DNA of 8,270 nucleotides from Candidatus Bathyarchaeota archaeon (GCA_018396395.1 JAGTQN010000035.1:6250-14519); one strand, 5' to 3'; counted from the stretch's first letter, positions 1-6,656 are shown. Program-made: numbers and translations. The notes: generated by a model from the letters alone, not told the origin.

Positions 1-27
1 AATAATCCATAAAGGAAGAGATTCGCA

Positions 28-396
28 GTGATGGAAATGGATGTAATTCATGTAAAGGAAATCGAAAAAATAATAATGCCTGGTCATGGAGAGACGAGCC
101 TCTATCAGCAGATCCTAGGCACTTCTACCCCTAAGCCAGGAATGACGAAGGCCATAACAAGCCTTTGGATTATGACGATTAAGCCTGGAGGGACCAACAA
201 ACGCCATGTCCACGAAGATCAGGAACAGGTCTATTTCGTCCTAGAGGGCGAGGGTATTGTGGAAGTGGGGGAGGAGCGGAGGAAGGTCAAAGCTTGGGAT
301 GTCGTTTACCTGCCCCCTAAGATCCCCCATGCCTTCTATAACGATACCGAGACTCCATGTCTCGTCATGGGAATAAGTGCAAAGATTCCTAGGTAG
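28..396 (+). CDS. Small single-domain cupin protein (first of a tandem pair)
   Basis: This encodes a 122-residue protein that is essentially one cupin beta-barrel; its substrate is unknown. Cupin motif 1 is visible as G55 followed by H60, H62 and E66, with the conserved Gly after it (VYFVLEGEG). Motif 2 is DVVYLPPKIPHAFYN with H101. Together H60, H62, E66 and H101 form the standard metal-binding set, so a divalent metal is expected. There is no signal peptide or membrane segment, so it is probably cytoplasmic. The start may be GTG at 28 or ATG at 31. A purine-rich Shine-Dalgarno GGAAGAG lies at 14-20, and an in-frame TAA at 10-12 closes the frame upstream, so the gene is complete. The next cupin gene starts 10 bases after the stop, so the two are probably co-transcribed. 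Sugar-phosphate isomerase, dioxygenase and ligand-binding roles are all known for cupins, and the sequence does not decide between them. Confidence 0.85.
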   Translation: MMEMDVIHVKEIEKIIMPGHGETSLYQQILGTSTPKPGMTKAITSLWIMTIKPGGTNKRHVHEDQEQVYFVLEGEGIVEVGEERRKVKAWDVVYLPPKIPHAFYNDTETPCLVMGISAKIPR

Positions 397-406
397 GGAT
401 CCGAGG

Positions 407-769
407 ATGATCGTCAGGAATGTGGAAGAGATTAAGGAGATAAAGGCCCATGGAGAAGCCCTTTACAAATACTTTTTCATGAGGAAGGACATTTATGCCT
501 ACCTTGGCATGGAAGATGTCCTGAAGCGATTGGGAGGTTTTTGGCAAACTACAGTACCTCCGGGTAAGAGGCTTGATCCTCACCAGCACGAAAAACATGA
601 GCAGATATACTATCTGATCGAGGGTAGCGGTCTCCTCAGAGTAGGTAACGAGACCAGAAGGGTAGGAAGGGGCGATGCCGTTTACATTCCTGAAAATACC
701 ATCCATGGCTTTGAAAACGATTCCGACAAGCCCTGCACCATCATAATGGTTGATTGTCCCATAGAATAG
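407..769 (+). CDS. Small single-domain cupin protein (second of a tandem pair)
   Basis: This encodes a 120-residue cupin, probably a paralogue of the gene just upstream. Motif 1 gives H59, H61 and E65, followed by YYLIEGSG. Motif 2 is DAVYIPENTIHGFEN with H100, so the metal ligand set is complete. Both proteins also share an N-terminal HGE-x(1-2)-LY segment before the barrel. An in-frame GTG at 377 would overlap the first gene by 20 bases. I prefer ATG 407, which lies just after the first gene's stop (394-396) and follows purine-rich GGG and GAGG sequence. The protein is soluble, with no signal peptide. The function is unknown; the pairing suggests that the two cupins may act together or form a hetero-oligomer, which is inference. 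Confidence 0.85.
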   Translation: MIVRNVEEIKEIKAHGEALYKYFFMRKDIYAYLGMEDVLKRLGGFWQTTVPPGKRLDPHQHEKHEQIYYLIEGSGLLRVGNETRRVGRGDAVYIPENTIHGFENDSDKPCTIIMVDCPIE

Positions 770-772
770 GGA

Positions 773-820
773 CAAAAAGGAATACTATGGGAAAATTTCC
801 TTTTTCAAAAAGGAATACTA
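773..820 (+). repeat. 15-bp direct repeat flanking a shared complementary arm; possible terminator hairpin
   Basis: CAAAAAGGAATACTA occurs twice, at 773-787 and 806-820. Between the copies, TTCCTTTTT at 797-805 is complementary to AAAAAGGAA in both (774-782 and 807-815). The middle arm can therefore pair upstream (9 bp, 14-base loop) or downstream (about 7 bp, 5-base loop), but not both at once. It starts 4 bases after the cupin stop and contains a T5 run, so it may terminate the cupin operon. The repeats and complementarity are seen directly; the terminator role is inference. Confidence 0.5.
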
Positions 821-1024
821 GCTGTTATCTGTAACGCAGGCTTCTGACCAAAATAGCGGGAAAAGAATATTAAAGGTTGTAAAGATTTCATTTTTCATTA
901 TATCCATATCCCACAAAACCAATATTTCTAGAATAAATAGGCAATAGATAAAATTTTAGACCATCTTAATCCAAAAATATCTTCATATACTACTACAATT
1001 CATCAATACTTTCCTTTTTCTCAT
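821..1024. other. AT-rich intergenic spacer with no recognisable gene
   Basis: This stretch is very A+T rich, with no plausible reading frame in any of the six frames. It lies between the 3' end of the cupin genes and the 3' end of the decayed acetyltransferase gene on the opposite strand, so it is a convergent intergenic zone. T-rich runs such as the one near 885-900 could end transcription, but I see no tRNA, box C/D RNA or other structured RNA. Confidence 0.5.
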
Positions 1025-1531
1025 TTATTGTGAAACGTAGCGTAGTCTTTTAAAGACTTCTTTGAAGCCTAGGCTTTCAAACAGCGATGAAGAAGGGATA
1101 TTTCTTGAATAAACATCTACCTCAATACATTTCATTCAACACATTTGCCTTTAAACCATTCAAGCATGGCTTTTATTAACGCCTTCCCTATTCCACGCCG
1201 CCTGTAGGGTTTTTCAACAAAACAGTCGCAGATGTACCGCCTATTTGCCTTATAGGACCAAGGCTGACTAATCCAACAAGGGAATAGCCGACGATTTTCC
1301 CATCAACTTCAGCAACAAAAACGACAGTATTTTCACCTTTAATGTTTTTCAGAATCCAACTGGGGTTTTGAAATTCGCTAGGCAAAGGAGAAACCATAGC
1401 ATCCAAAGCGCTTTTATCCCTTCCTAGCTTCTCTGATAGCCTGACGATTTGTTGCAGGTCCCCTCGCTTGCGTGACGAATCTTTACATCTTCCAAAGTGA
1501 TAGCTGATGGCCTTCTTCTCCTAGATGGCAT
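1025..1531 (-). pseudogene. Decayed GNAT-family N-acetyltransferase gene with three frameshifts
   Basis: No single frame is open, but four consecutive segments on the minus strand join into one GNAT protein of about 168 residues, a normal family length. Segment 1 starts at ATG 1531 and reads to DVKIRHASEG. It breaks in a G run at 1463-1460. Segment 2 (DLQQIVRLSEKLGRDKSALD, then VFVAEVDGKIVGYSLVGLV) breaks near 1262. Segment 3 holds ICDCFVEKPYRRRGIGKALI, whose RRRGIG is the acetyl-CoA-binding Q/RxxGxG/A motif A. It breaks near 1137. Segment 4 reads VDVYSRNIPSSSLFESLGFK and ends at TAA 1027-1025. Each break is explained by loss of one base. Three separate breaks in 0.5 kb, while the neighbouring long genes have none, argue for a true pseudogene rather than sequencing error. 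A GAGG at 1546-1543 may be the old ribosome binding site. The substrate cannot be told. Confidence 0.85.
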
Positions 1532-1827
1532 AGAATCACTGTCCTCAATTTATGCCGCTTCAGGAATTCTTTCTTTTCGGATAAAGAAGGTTTGATAAGC
1601 CTAGACTTGAAGTTGCTTGAGGTTGTCCAGGGTGAAAGATAACCTTTTGCAAGCGAAATGATACTTCGGATCATGTTTGAGTTGGAATGAAGATCAAATT
1701 TCTATAGGTACTGGGATGGCTAGAAAATGGCCTCCATAACGTAGATAACGATTACAGAATAACGGTATTAGAAGTTAACATTTAAACATCGTGGAAACAA
1801 GTTGATTAAGTTGGGCTGGATGCCACT
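1532..1827. other. Divergent intergenic region between two decayed genes, no gene recognised
   Basis: This holds no frame I can assign. A 63-codon minus-strand frame (1674-1483) runs through part of it, but it resembles no family I know and it overlaps the start of the decayed acetyltransferase in another frame, so I do not call it. Since the two flanking pseudogenes point away from each other, their old promoters should lie here. A TATA-like TTTAAA at 1781-1786, about 45 bases before the protease start, is a candidate remnant. Confidence 0.4.
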
Positions 1828-2110
1828 TTGGGTCATGTTTGGGTTAGGACCAAGCTAGGCGATGAGGACTGCGATAAGCTTGGCAATGCGGATGCCTTAT
1901 TAGATATTGGGGTTATGCTCACGATTATACCTCGCAAGCTGGCTACGATCTCAAAATAAAGGGGACTGGAAGATCCGTTGGGAGAATTGAGCGCTCAAGG
2001 TATGGATTGAGCTTGAGGGGAGAGGCGAATCCGTGCCAGCACTGATGTCAGATGTCATAGATAAGGGAAGTCATCTGAACCTTTCGGAAAGGCTCAGCGG
2101 TGAGGGGTAG
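1828..2110 (+). pseudogene. Decayed clan AA (retropepsin-like) aspartic protease gene
   Basis: Three consecutive segments in successive frames resemble the small archaeal retropepsin-like proteases (clan AA, AF_0612-like type, usually about 110-120 residues). Segment 1 starts at TTG 1828 with GHVWVRTKLG and reaches ALLDIGVMLTIIPRKLA, where functional relatives have D-T/S-G. Here the motif is DIG, so the Thr/Ser that supports the catalytic Asp is lost. The frame meets TAA at 1957-1959. Segment 2 (from about 1947) reads DLKIKGTGRSVGRIERSR. Segment 3 (from about 2000) reads VWIELEGRGESVPALMSDVI and ends at TAG 2108-2110, with its last 15 or so codons no longer family-like. Both breaks fit single-base losses near 1945 and 1999. 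The family assignment is from memory of its conserved pattern, and the altered catalytic motif supports loss of function. Confidence 0.7.
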
Positions 2111-2150
2111 CGTAGGCATAAGGTGTTTTCGTTCTTTCTTTTTGCCCATC

Positions 2151-2202
2151 GAGAAGAAAAAATTAAAATAAAAGTATTGAGGAGCTAGGTCGCTATGGAG
2201 GG
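2151..2202 (+). promoter_or_regulatory. Putative promoter and ribosome binding site of the EF-1A operon
   Basis: A purine-rich, BRE-like GAGAAGAAAA (2151-2160) runs into the AT-only stretch AATTAAAATA (2161-2170), which resembles an archaeal TATA box. Transcription would then begin near 2190, giving a leader of about 20 bases. That leader contains GGAGGG at 2197-2202, 6 bases before the TTG start of EF-1A. The ribosome site is clear; the TATA placement is inference. Confidence 0.55.
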
Positions 2203-2208
2203 TAGAGT

Positions 2209-3507
2209 TTGAGCGAAAAGCCACACATTAACCTGCTCATCTGCGGTCATGTCGATCATGGAAAGAGTACCATGACAGGCCACCTTCTATACCTGACGGG
2301 CTATGTAGACGAGAGGACCATTGAAACCTATGCCAAGGAATCAGAGAAAACAGGAATGGGCGATACCTTCAAATTCGCTTGGATCCTCGACACCCTGAAG
2401 GATGAGAGGGAAAGGGGCGTTACCATCGACCTCTCGTACCTCAAGTTCGAGACCCCTAAGTACTTCTTCACGATCATCGATGCACCAGGTCACAGGGATT
2501 TCATCAAAAACATGATTACAGGTGCCAGCCAGGCTGATGCCGCCATTCTCGTCGTATCGGCCAAGGAAGGGGAGTTTGAGGTAGCCATAGCTCCCGGTGG
2601 TCAAGGTAGGGAGCATGCCTTCCTTGCCATGACCCTTGGAGTAAGGCAGATGATAGTCACCATCAACAAAATGGATGATGCAAGCGTCAACTATAGCCAA
2701 GCTAGATTCGAGAAATGCCGTGATGAAGTTCGAGCCCTCCTCAGAACCGTCGGCTACGACCTTTCAAAGGTCCCCATCATCCCAGTTTCAGGATGGAAGG
2801 GTGACAACCTCGTCAAACTTAGCGAGAATATGCCATGGTATAAAGGGCCGACACTACTCCAAGCCCTAGATCTGCTGGTGCCTCCGACTAAGCCCATAGA
2901 TAAGCCCCTTAGGCTTCCTGTTCAGGATGTCTATGCCATTACTGGAGTCGGCACCGTTCCTGTGGGAAGGGTTGAAACGGGAATCCTAAGGGAAGGGCAG
3001 ACGATCGTCTTCATGCCCTCCAACAAGCGAGGCGAGGTAAGAAGCATAGAAACCCATCATGTAAGGATAAAGGAGGCCCTTCCAGGGGATAACATAGGCT
3101 TCAACGTAAGGGGTATATCGAGAACTGACATCAAGAGGGGAGACGTAGCCGGACCTGTAGAGAATCCTCCGACAGTAGCGACAGAGTTCATAGGACAGAT
3201 CATCGTCGTGCATCATCCAACCGCCATCGCAGCCGGATATACGCCAGTTCTCCACATCCACACAGCTACGGTTCCATGCAAGTTTGTGGAGCTGATAAGG
3301 AAGATAAACCCAAGGACAGGGGAAACCCTGGAAGAGAAGCCCGCTTTCCTGAGAACGGGAGATAGCGCCCTTGTAAGGTTCCAGCCTTTAAGACCAGTTG
3401 CCATGGAGCTCTACTCCGAAATCCCACCTATGGGAAGGTTTGCCATAAGGGATATGGGGGAAACCATCGCCGCAGGTGTGGTAAGGGAGATTACGAAGAA
3501 GGCATAG
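2209..3507 (+). CDS. tuf: Elongation factor 1-alpha (EF-1A, archaeal EF-Tu)
   Basis: This GTPase delivers aminoacyl-tRNA to the ribosomal A site. The 432-residue product is the usual archaeal length and is intact. The G domain shows the P-loop GHVDHGKS (13-20), the switch I segment ERERGVTID (67-74), DAPGH (91-95), NKMD (153-156) and the G5-type SGWKG (194-198). Beta-barrel domains 2 and 3 follow from about residue 228, and the protein ends with the characteristic GRFAIRDMGETIAAGVV. The start is TTG: GGAGGG lies 6 bases upstream, MSEKPHINL matches the family N-terminus, and the nearby ATG at 2195 meets a stop after five codons. The uS10 gene follows after 66 bases, the conserved archaeal gene order, so the two probably share a transcript. 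The segment near residues 121-137 (EFEVAIAPGGQGREHAF) is lineage-specific and suggests TACK archaea. Identity is certain. Confidence 0.98.
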   Translation: MSEKPHINLLICGHVDHGKSTMTGHLLYLTGYVDERTIETYAKESEKTGMGDTFKFAWILDTLKDERERGVTIDLSYLKFETPKYFFTIIDAPGHRDFIKNMITGASQADAAILVVSAKEGEFEVAIAPGGQGREHAFLAMTLGVRQMIVTINKMDDASVNYSQARFEKCRDEVRALLRTVGYDLSKVPIIPVSGWKGDNLVKLSENMPWYKGPTLLQALDLLVPPTKPIDKPLRLPVQDVYAITGVGTVPVGRVETGILREGQTIVFMPSNKRGEVRSIETHHVRIKEALPGDNIGFNVRGISRTDIKRGDVAGPVENPPTVATEFIGQIIVVHHPTAIAAGYTPVLHIHTATVPCKFVELIRKINPRTGETLEEKPAFLRTGDSALVRFQPLRPVAMELYSEIPPMGRFAIRDMGETIAAGVVREITKKA

Positions 3508-3573
3508 ATGGATGCCTAAGAAGCCATTGCCTTTGAAAGCCTTCCCATCGACCTAACCTTAAAGGGGACGACC

Positions 3574-3882
3574 ATGCCACAAAGGGCTAGGATCAAACTC
3601 AGTTCCACGGATCCTGAGAAGCTAGAGCAAGTCTGTAACGAAATAAAGGACACGGCGGAAAAGACGGGGGTAAAGATAAAGGGACCAATACCCCTGCCTA
3701 CGAAACGCCTCATTGTACCAACGAGGAAGTCTCCATGTGGCGAAGGAACCCATACATGGGATAAGTTTAGCATGCGGATCCACAAACGCCTCATCGATGT
3801 TAACGCCGACGAGAGACTCATGCGAAGGCTTATGAGGATTCGAGTTCCGGATGACGTTTACATAGAGATCAGTCTTGTATAG
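3574..3882 (+). CDS. rps10: Small ribosomal subunit protein uS10 (S10)
   Basis: This is the 30S head protein uS10, 102 residues, the usual archaeal size. The family signature is seen as GVKIKGPIPLPT (32-43), followed by TRKSPCGEGTHTWDKFSMRI (50-69) and HKRLIDV, which is the archaeal/eukaryotic form of the long loop region. The ATG start at 3574 has GGGG at 3564-3567, 6 bases upstream. It follows EF-1A on the same strand after 66 bases with no terminator-like sequence between them, so co-transcription is likely. The C-terminal IEISLV fits the family. I see no anomaly. Confidence 0.97.
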   Translation: MPQRARIKLSSTDPEKLEQVCNEIKDTAEKTGVKIKGPIPLPTKRLIVPTRKSPCGEGTHTWDKFSMRIHKRLIDVNADERLMRRLMRIRVPDDVYIEISLV

Positions 3883-3953
3883 GAAGCAAATCTGTAAGGC
3901 TTCTAGGAAGGATGCCTCGAAGCTATTATAACCAAATTTGGGGATAGAAGCCG

Positions 3954-3999
3954 CTTTTCTCTTTCCTTATCCTTTACTTATTTATTCTATCTTATTTCC
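3954..3999 (+). terminator. Pyrimidine-rich tract, likely terminator of the EF-1A/uS10 operon
   Basis: About 46 bases of T-rich sequence, with runs such as TTTT, CTTTCC and TTTATT, begin roughly 70 bases after the uS10 stop. Archaeal RNA polymerase ends transcription at T-rich non-template tracts without needing a hairpin. GAAGC/GCTTC complementary pairs lie upstream (3883-3903) and could add weak structure. The role is inferred from composition and position. Confidence 0.5.
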
Positions 4000-4170
4000 G
4001 ATATTATCCCTACGCAAATAACCGAGTGTATGCGACTAGTCCTTTAAGGGACGATAGCCCCTATCGATGCTGAGGAATCTTAGGAAACCCTAGGAAGTCA
4101 GGAAGGTCATATTCGTAGCCAAAACAGCCTTTCTTCCAATTTCAGGAAAGGAGCCGACAAGTATCCTTAA
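4000..4170. other. Intergenic region between the translation and his operons; small hairpin only
   Basis: I find no gene here. The one clear structure is a perfect short inverted repeat, CGATAG (4052-4057) and CTATCG (4061-4066) around a CCC loop. It lacks the box C/D or tRNA features that would make it a known RNA gene. A minus-strand open frame (4287-4090) runs over the hisC start and its promoter and is best read as chance. Confidence 0.4.
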
Positions 4171-4173
4171 GAC

Positions 4174-4239
4174 AAACTTTTTAAGTTTCAATGGCTTCGG
4201 ATTAATCCACAAAATTCCTACAAAATTCAAACAAAGGAG
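4174..4239 (+). promoter_or_regulatory. Putative his operon promoter with palindromic TATA region and Shine-Dalgarno
   Basis: AAACTT (4174-4179), TTT, then AAGTTT (4183-4188) forms a perfect 6-bp inverted repeat. The stretch CTTTTTAAG within it resembles an archaeal TATA box. Its centre lies about 65 bases before the hisC ATG, so transcription would start near 4206 and leave a 40-base leader. AGGAG at 4235-4239 sits 6 bases before the ATG. A palindrome over the TATA box could also be a repressor site; that is inference. Confidence 0.5.
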
Positions 4240-4245
4240 CCTTCC

Positions 4246-5337
4246 ATGAAGTATAAGATAAAGCTCTCGAGGAAAATTCTCCAGCAACTGGAGGTCTATC
4301 CAGAGCTCGAAACCCTAAGTCCTACCCTAATAAAGCTGGACGCCAACGAGAATCCCTACGGTCCTTCGCCAAAGGTTTTTCATGCCATAATGGAGGAACT
4401 CGGGCACCTGCATCGCTATCCTACTAAGCCCAAGTGCCTCCTAGAAGCCTTAGCGAAATACGCATCCGTCAAACCTGAAAACATTATCCTTGGAAATGGA
4501 TCTGACGAGATCCTTGAGATGCTTTTAAAGGCCTTTGTAGAGCCCGGGGACGAAGTCATAGTTTCGACTCCAAGCTTTCAGATCTTTCAGAAGGCTGCCA
4601 GAATAGCCTCAGCGAAAGTCAAGGTTGTAAAAATGCTGGAAGATTGGAGCTGGGACATCGAAGGAATCCTCAAAGCCGTAACACCCCTTACAAAGCTCAT
4701 CTACCTCTGTAGCCCTAACAATCCCACGGGAAGCGTCCTTTCGGAGAAGGAAATCCTTAAGCTTTCAGAGGCTCCATGCATCCTAATCCTTGATGAGGCC
4801 TACTGGGAGTTCTTTGGAAAGTCCTCCGCTGGGCTTCTAGACGGTGCGAAGAACCTCATAGTCGTCAGGACCTTTTCCAAGGCCTTTGGGCTTGCAGGGC
4901 TCAGGATTGGCTATGCCATAGCAGATTCTGGGATCATCGATGATCTTATGAAGGTAAAGGTTCCCTTCAACGTGAACCGCCTTGCCATAGCTGCCGCAAA
5001 AGCAGCCCTCGAAGATATAGGATATATGGAACGCATAACTCGGATCATAAGGGAAGAAAGAAGGAAGCTCTATGATGGGCTTATGGGTCTTCCGAAGATA
5101 AAGCCTTATCCCTCTCAAGGAAACTTCATTCTCGTAGATGTAAGCAAAACGGGCTTGGACTCGGAAGCCATGGCTAAAGAGCTCTTAAATAAAGGCATCC
5201 TTGTCCGAAACCTATCGGATCTAGGAGGTTTCCAAGGTAGCTTCATCCGTGTAACCGTTGGAAAACCGGAGGAAAACGAGCGATTCCTCAGAAGCCTAAA
5301 GGAAATCCTTGAAGGTCTTTCGGATAGGAGGGTTTAA
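4246..5337 (+). CDS. hisC: Histidinol-phosphate aminotransferase HisC
   Basis: This PLP enzyme (fold type I) converts imidazoleacetol phosphate plus glutamate to histidinol phosphate. The product has 363 residues, a normal length. The substrate-binding LDANENPYGP lies at 31-40, the cofactor phosphate loop GNGSDE at 83-88, CSPNNPTG at 155-162 with the PLP-ring Asn, DEAY at 183-186, and RTFSKAFGLAGLRIGY at 208-223. The last contains the Schiff-base Lys212 and Arg220; FIRVTVG near 333-339 carries the carboxylate-binding Arg335. The ATG at 4246 is supported by AGGAG 6 bases upstream and a putative promoter before that. It is the first gene of the his operon, and hisA begins 2 bases after its stop. 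Related class-I aminotransferases such as cobalamin CobD look similar, but the motifs and the his neighbours make HisC firm. Confidence 0.96.
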   Translation: MKYKIKLSRKILQQLEVYPELETLSPTLIKLDANENPYGPSPKVFHAIMEELGHLHRYPTKPKCLLEALAKYASVKPENIILGNGSDEILEMLLKAFVEPGDEVIVSTPSFQIFQKAARIASAKVKVVKMLEDWSWDIEGILKAVTPLTKLIYLCSPNNPTGSVLSEKEILKLSEAPCILILDEAYWEFFGKSSAGLLDGAKNLIVVRTFSKAFGLAGLRIGYAIADSGIIDDLMKVKVPFNVNRLAIAAAKAALEDIGYMERITRIIREERRKLYDGLMGLPKIKPYPSQGNFILVDVSKTGLDSEAMAKELLNKGILVRNLSDLGGFQGSFIRVTVGKPEENERFLRSLKEILEGLSDRRV

Positions 5338-5339
5338 GG

Positions 5340-6083
5340 ATGATCATCATCCCATCCGTAGATATAAAGGAAGGAAGATGCATCAAGCTCGTTCGGGGCG
5401 TTCCAGGAACGGGTAGGGTCATCTCTGAGGATCCTTTGGCTGTTGCCCTTCGGTGGGAGCAGGAAGGGGCTAAGAGGCTCCATATCATCGATCTAGACGG
5501 CTCTTTTGAAGGCCATACCAGGAATAGGGAAATCGTAGCCCGCATAATAAAAAGTCTTAGGGTTCCCGTGGAGGTGGGGGGTGGAATTCGGAGCCTTCAA
5601 TCTGCCGTGGAAATGGCATCCCTAGGTGCCAGATGGATCATCCTTGGTACTGCCGCCCTGGAGGATCCAAGCCTCGCCAGAAAAGTCGCTGAAGCAATAG
5701 GCTCCGATAGGCTCATCCTTTCCTTGGATTCTAGGAGAGGCTTGGTCGTGAAGAAAGGCTGGACTTCGGAAACCAAGGGTTCAGTCATCGACTGGGCAAA
5801 AACCTTTGAGCCCCTCCACCCCGATGCCTTTCTATATACAGACGTGGATATAGAAGGGACTCTTGAAGGCTTAAGGGAAAATCGCCTAAGCCCTCTCAAA
5901 GGCCTCCTCAAAGCCACAAGGGTTCCTATCATCTACGCTGGGGGCATCTCATCCCTAGACGATATAAGGGTCCTCGCCAGAATAGGGGTTATGGGTGCCG
6001 TTGTGGGAGCAGCCCTTTATGAGGGAAGGATAAGCCTTAAGGAAGCGGAGGAGGTATCTGAGCGTGCGGAAGGCGATGGTTGA
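5340..6083 (+). CDS. hisA: ProFAR isomerase HisA
   Basis: This TIM-barrel enzyme carries out the Amadori isomerisation of ProFAR to PRFAR. The 247-residue product begins MIIIPSVDIKEG with catalytic Asp8; the second catalytic Asp is D130 in LILSLDSRRG, and T167 in LYTDVDIEGTLEG follows. The phosphate-binding repeats are VEVGGGIRS (78-85), ILGTAA (101-106), YAGGISS (199-205) and GAALYEGR (223-230). W141 marks the usual HisA active-site loop. HisF is a close relative, but the Asp8 context SVDIKEG and the ALYEGR end favour HisA. The ATG at 5340 has AGGAGGGT at 5326-5333 inside the end of hisC. The last 20 bases overlap hisB, so translation is probably coupled. Confidence 0.95.
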   Translation: MIIIPSVDIKEGRCIKLVRGVPGTGRVISEDPLAVALRWEQEGAKRLHIIDLDGSFEGHTRNREIVARIIKSLRVPVEVGGGIRSLQSAVEMASLGARWIILGTAALEDPSLARKVAEAIGSDRLILSLDSRRGLVVKKGWTSETKGSVIDWAKTFEPLHPDAFLYTDVDIEGTLEGLRENRLSPLKGLLKATRVPIIYAGGISSLDDIRVLARIGVMGAVVGAALYEGRISLKEAEEVSERAEGDG

Positions 6084-6654
6084 AAGGAAGACCCTAGAGA
6101 CCTCCGTGAAGGTGGAATTAAACCTTGATGGGCAAGGAGATGCCCAAGTTTCTACGGGCATAGCTTTCTTGGATCACATGCTTGGAGCCTTGGCGAAGCA
6201 CAGTCTCATAGACCTTAAGGTTCAAGCGGAAGGGTTGAGAAGCCCCGATGACCACCATATCGTCGAGGATGTTGCCATTACCTTAGGTAAAGCCCTATCC
6301 CAATGCTTGGGAAAAAAGGGAGGGATAAGGAGATTTGGGGCGGCCATGGTTCCTATGGATGAAGCCTTGGCAGAGGTTGCTTTGGATGTAAGTGGAAGGG
6401 GACATCTCACTTTCCATGGTTCCTTCGTCCATGGAAGTATAGGAGACATGGCTTCGGATATGGTTCCCCACTTCCTTGAAAGCCTCGCCTTAAACGGAGG
6501 CCTGACCATCCATGTGGTAAGGCTCTATGGAAGGATGGATCATCATAAGGCGGAGGCCCTCTTCAAAGCCCTTGGCCTCGCCCTAGCTGAAGCGGTCCTA
6601 GTGGAGCCTAGGCTTAAGGGAGGAATACCGAGCCAGAAGGGCGTTATTGAATAA
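6064..6654 (+). CDS. hisB: Imidazoleglycerol-phosphate dehydratase HisB
   Basis: This manganese enzyme dehydrates imidazoleglycerol phosphate to imidazoleacetol phosphate. The product has 196 residues, typical of the monofunctional enzyme; it is not fused to a phosphatase as in E. coli. Metal and catalytic residues are in place: H38 in IAFLDHML, H64/H65/E68 in DDHHIVEDV, PMDEA (97-101) and H160/H161/E164 in MDHHKAEALFKALG. I use GTG 6064. It has GGAGGAGGT at 6047-6055, 8 bases away, and gives MRKAMVERKTLET, which matches the family start. The later ATG at 6076 has no well-spaced site. The GTG lies inside hisA, a 20-base overlap. The reading frame shows no break. Confidence 0.96.
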   Translation: MRKAMVERKTLETSVKVELNLDGQGDAQVSTGIAFLDHMLGALAKHSLIDLKVQAEGLRSPDDHHIVEDVAITLGKALSQCLGKKGGIRRFGAAMVPMDEALAEVALDVSGRGHLTFHGSFVHGSIGDMASDMVPHFLESLALNGGLTIHVVRLYGRMDHHKAEALFKALGLALAEAVLVEPRLKGGIPSQKGVIE

Positions 6655-6656
6655 AA

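Noticed and set aside
389..775. 128-codon minus-strand open frame opposite the second cupin
   Set aside because: It mirrors a gene with clear cupin motifs, has no recognisable domain and is a shadow frame.
1483..1674. 63-codon minus-strand frame overlapping the start of the decayed acetyltransferase
   Set aside because: No known family, and its 3' part lies in a different frame over the GNAT N-terminus, which is better supported.
1025..2110. Acetyltransferase plus protease as a toxin-antitoxin or defence pair
   Set aside because: The genes are divergent, nearly 300 bases apart and both broken; nothing shows that they worked together.
2341..2700. 119-codon minus-strand open frame within EF-1A
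   Set aside because: It is antisense to a certain EF-1A domain and has no family resemblance; chance openness.
4052..4072. Short hairpin followed by CTGA, considered as a box C/D guide RNA
   Set aside because: No proper C box (RUGAUGA) or internal C'/D' pair is present; the CTGA alone is chance.
4090..4287. 65-codon minus-strand frame over the hisC promoter and start
   Set aside because: It covers the hisC start and promoter, shows no domain and lacks its own signals.
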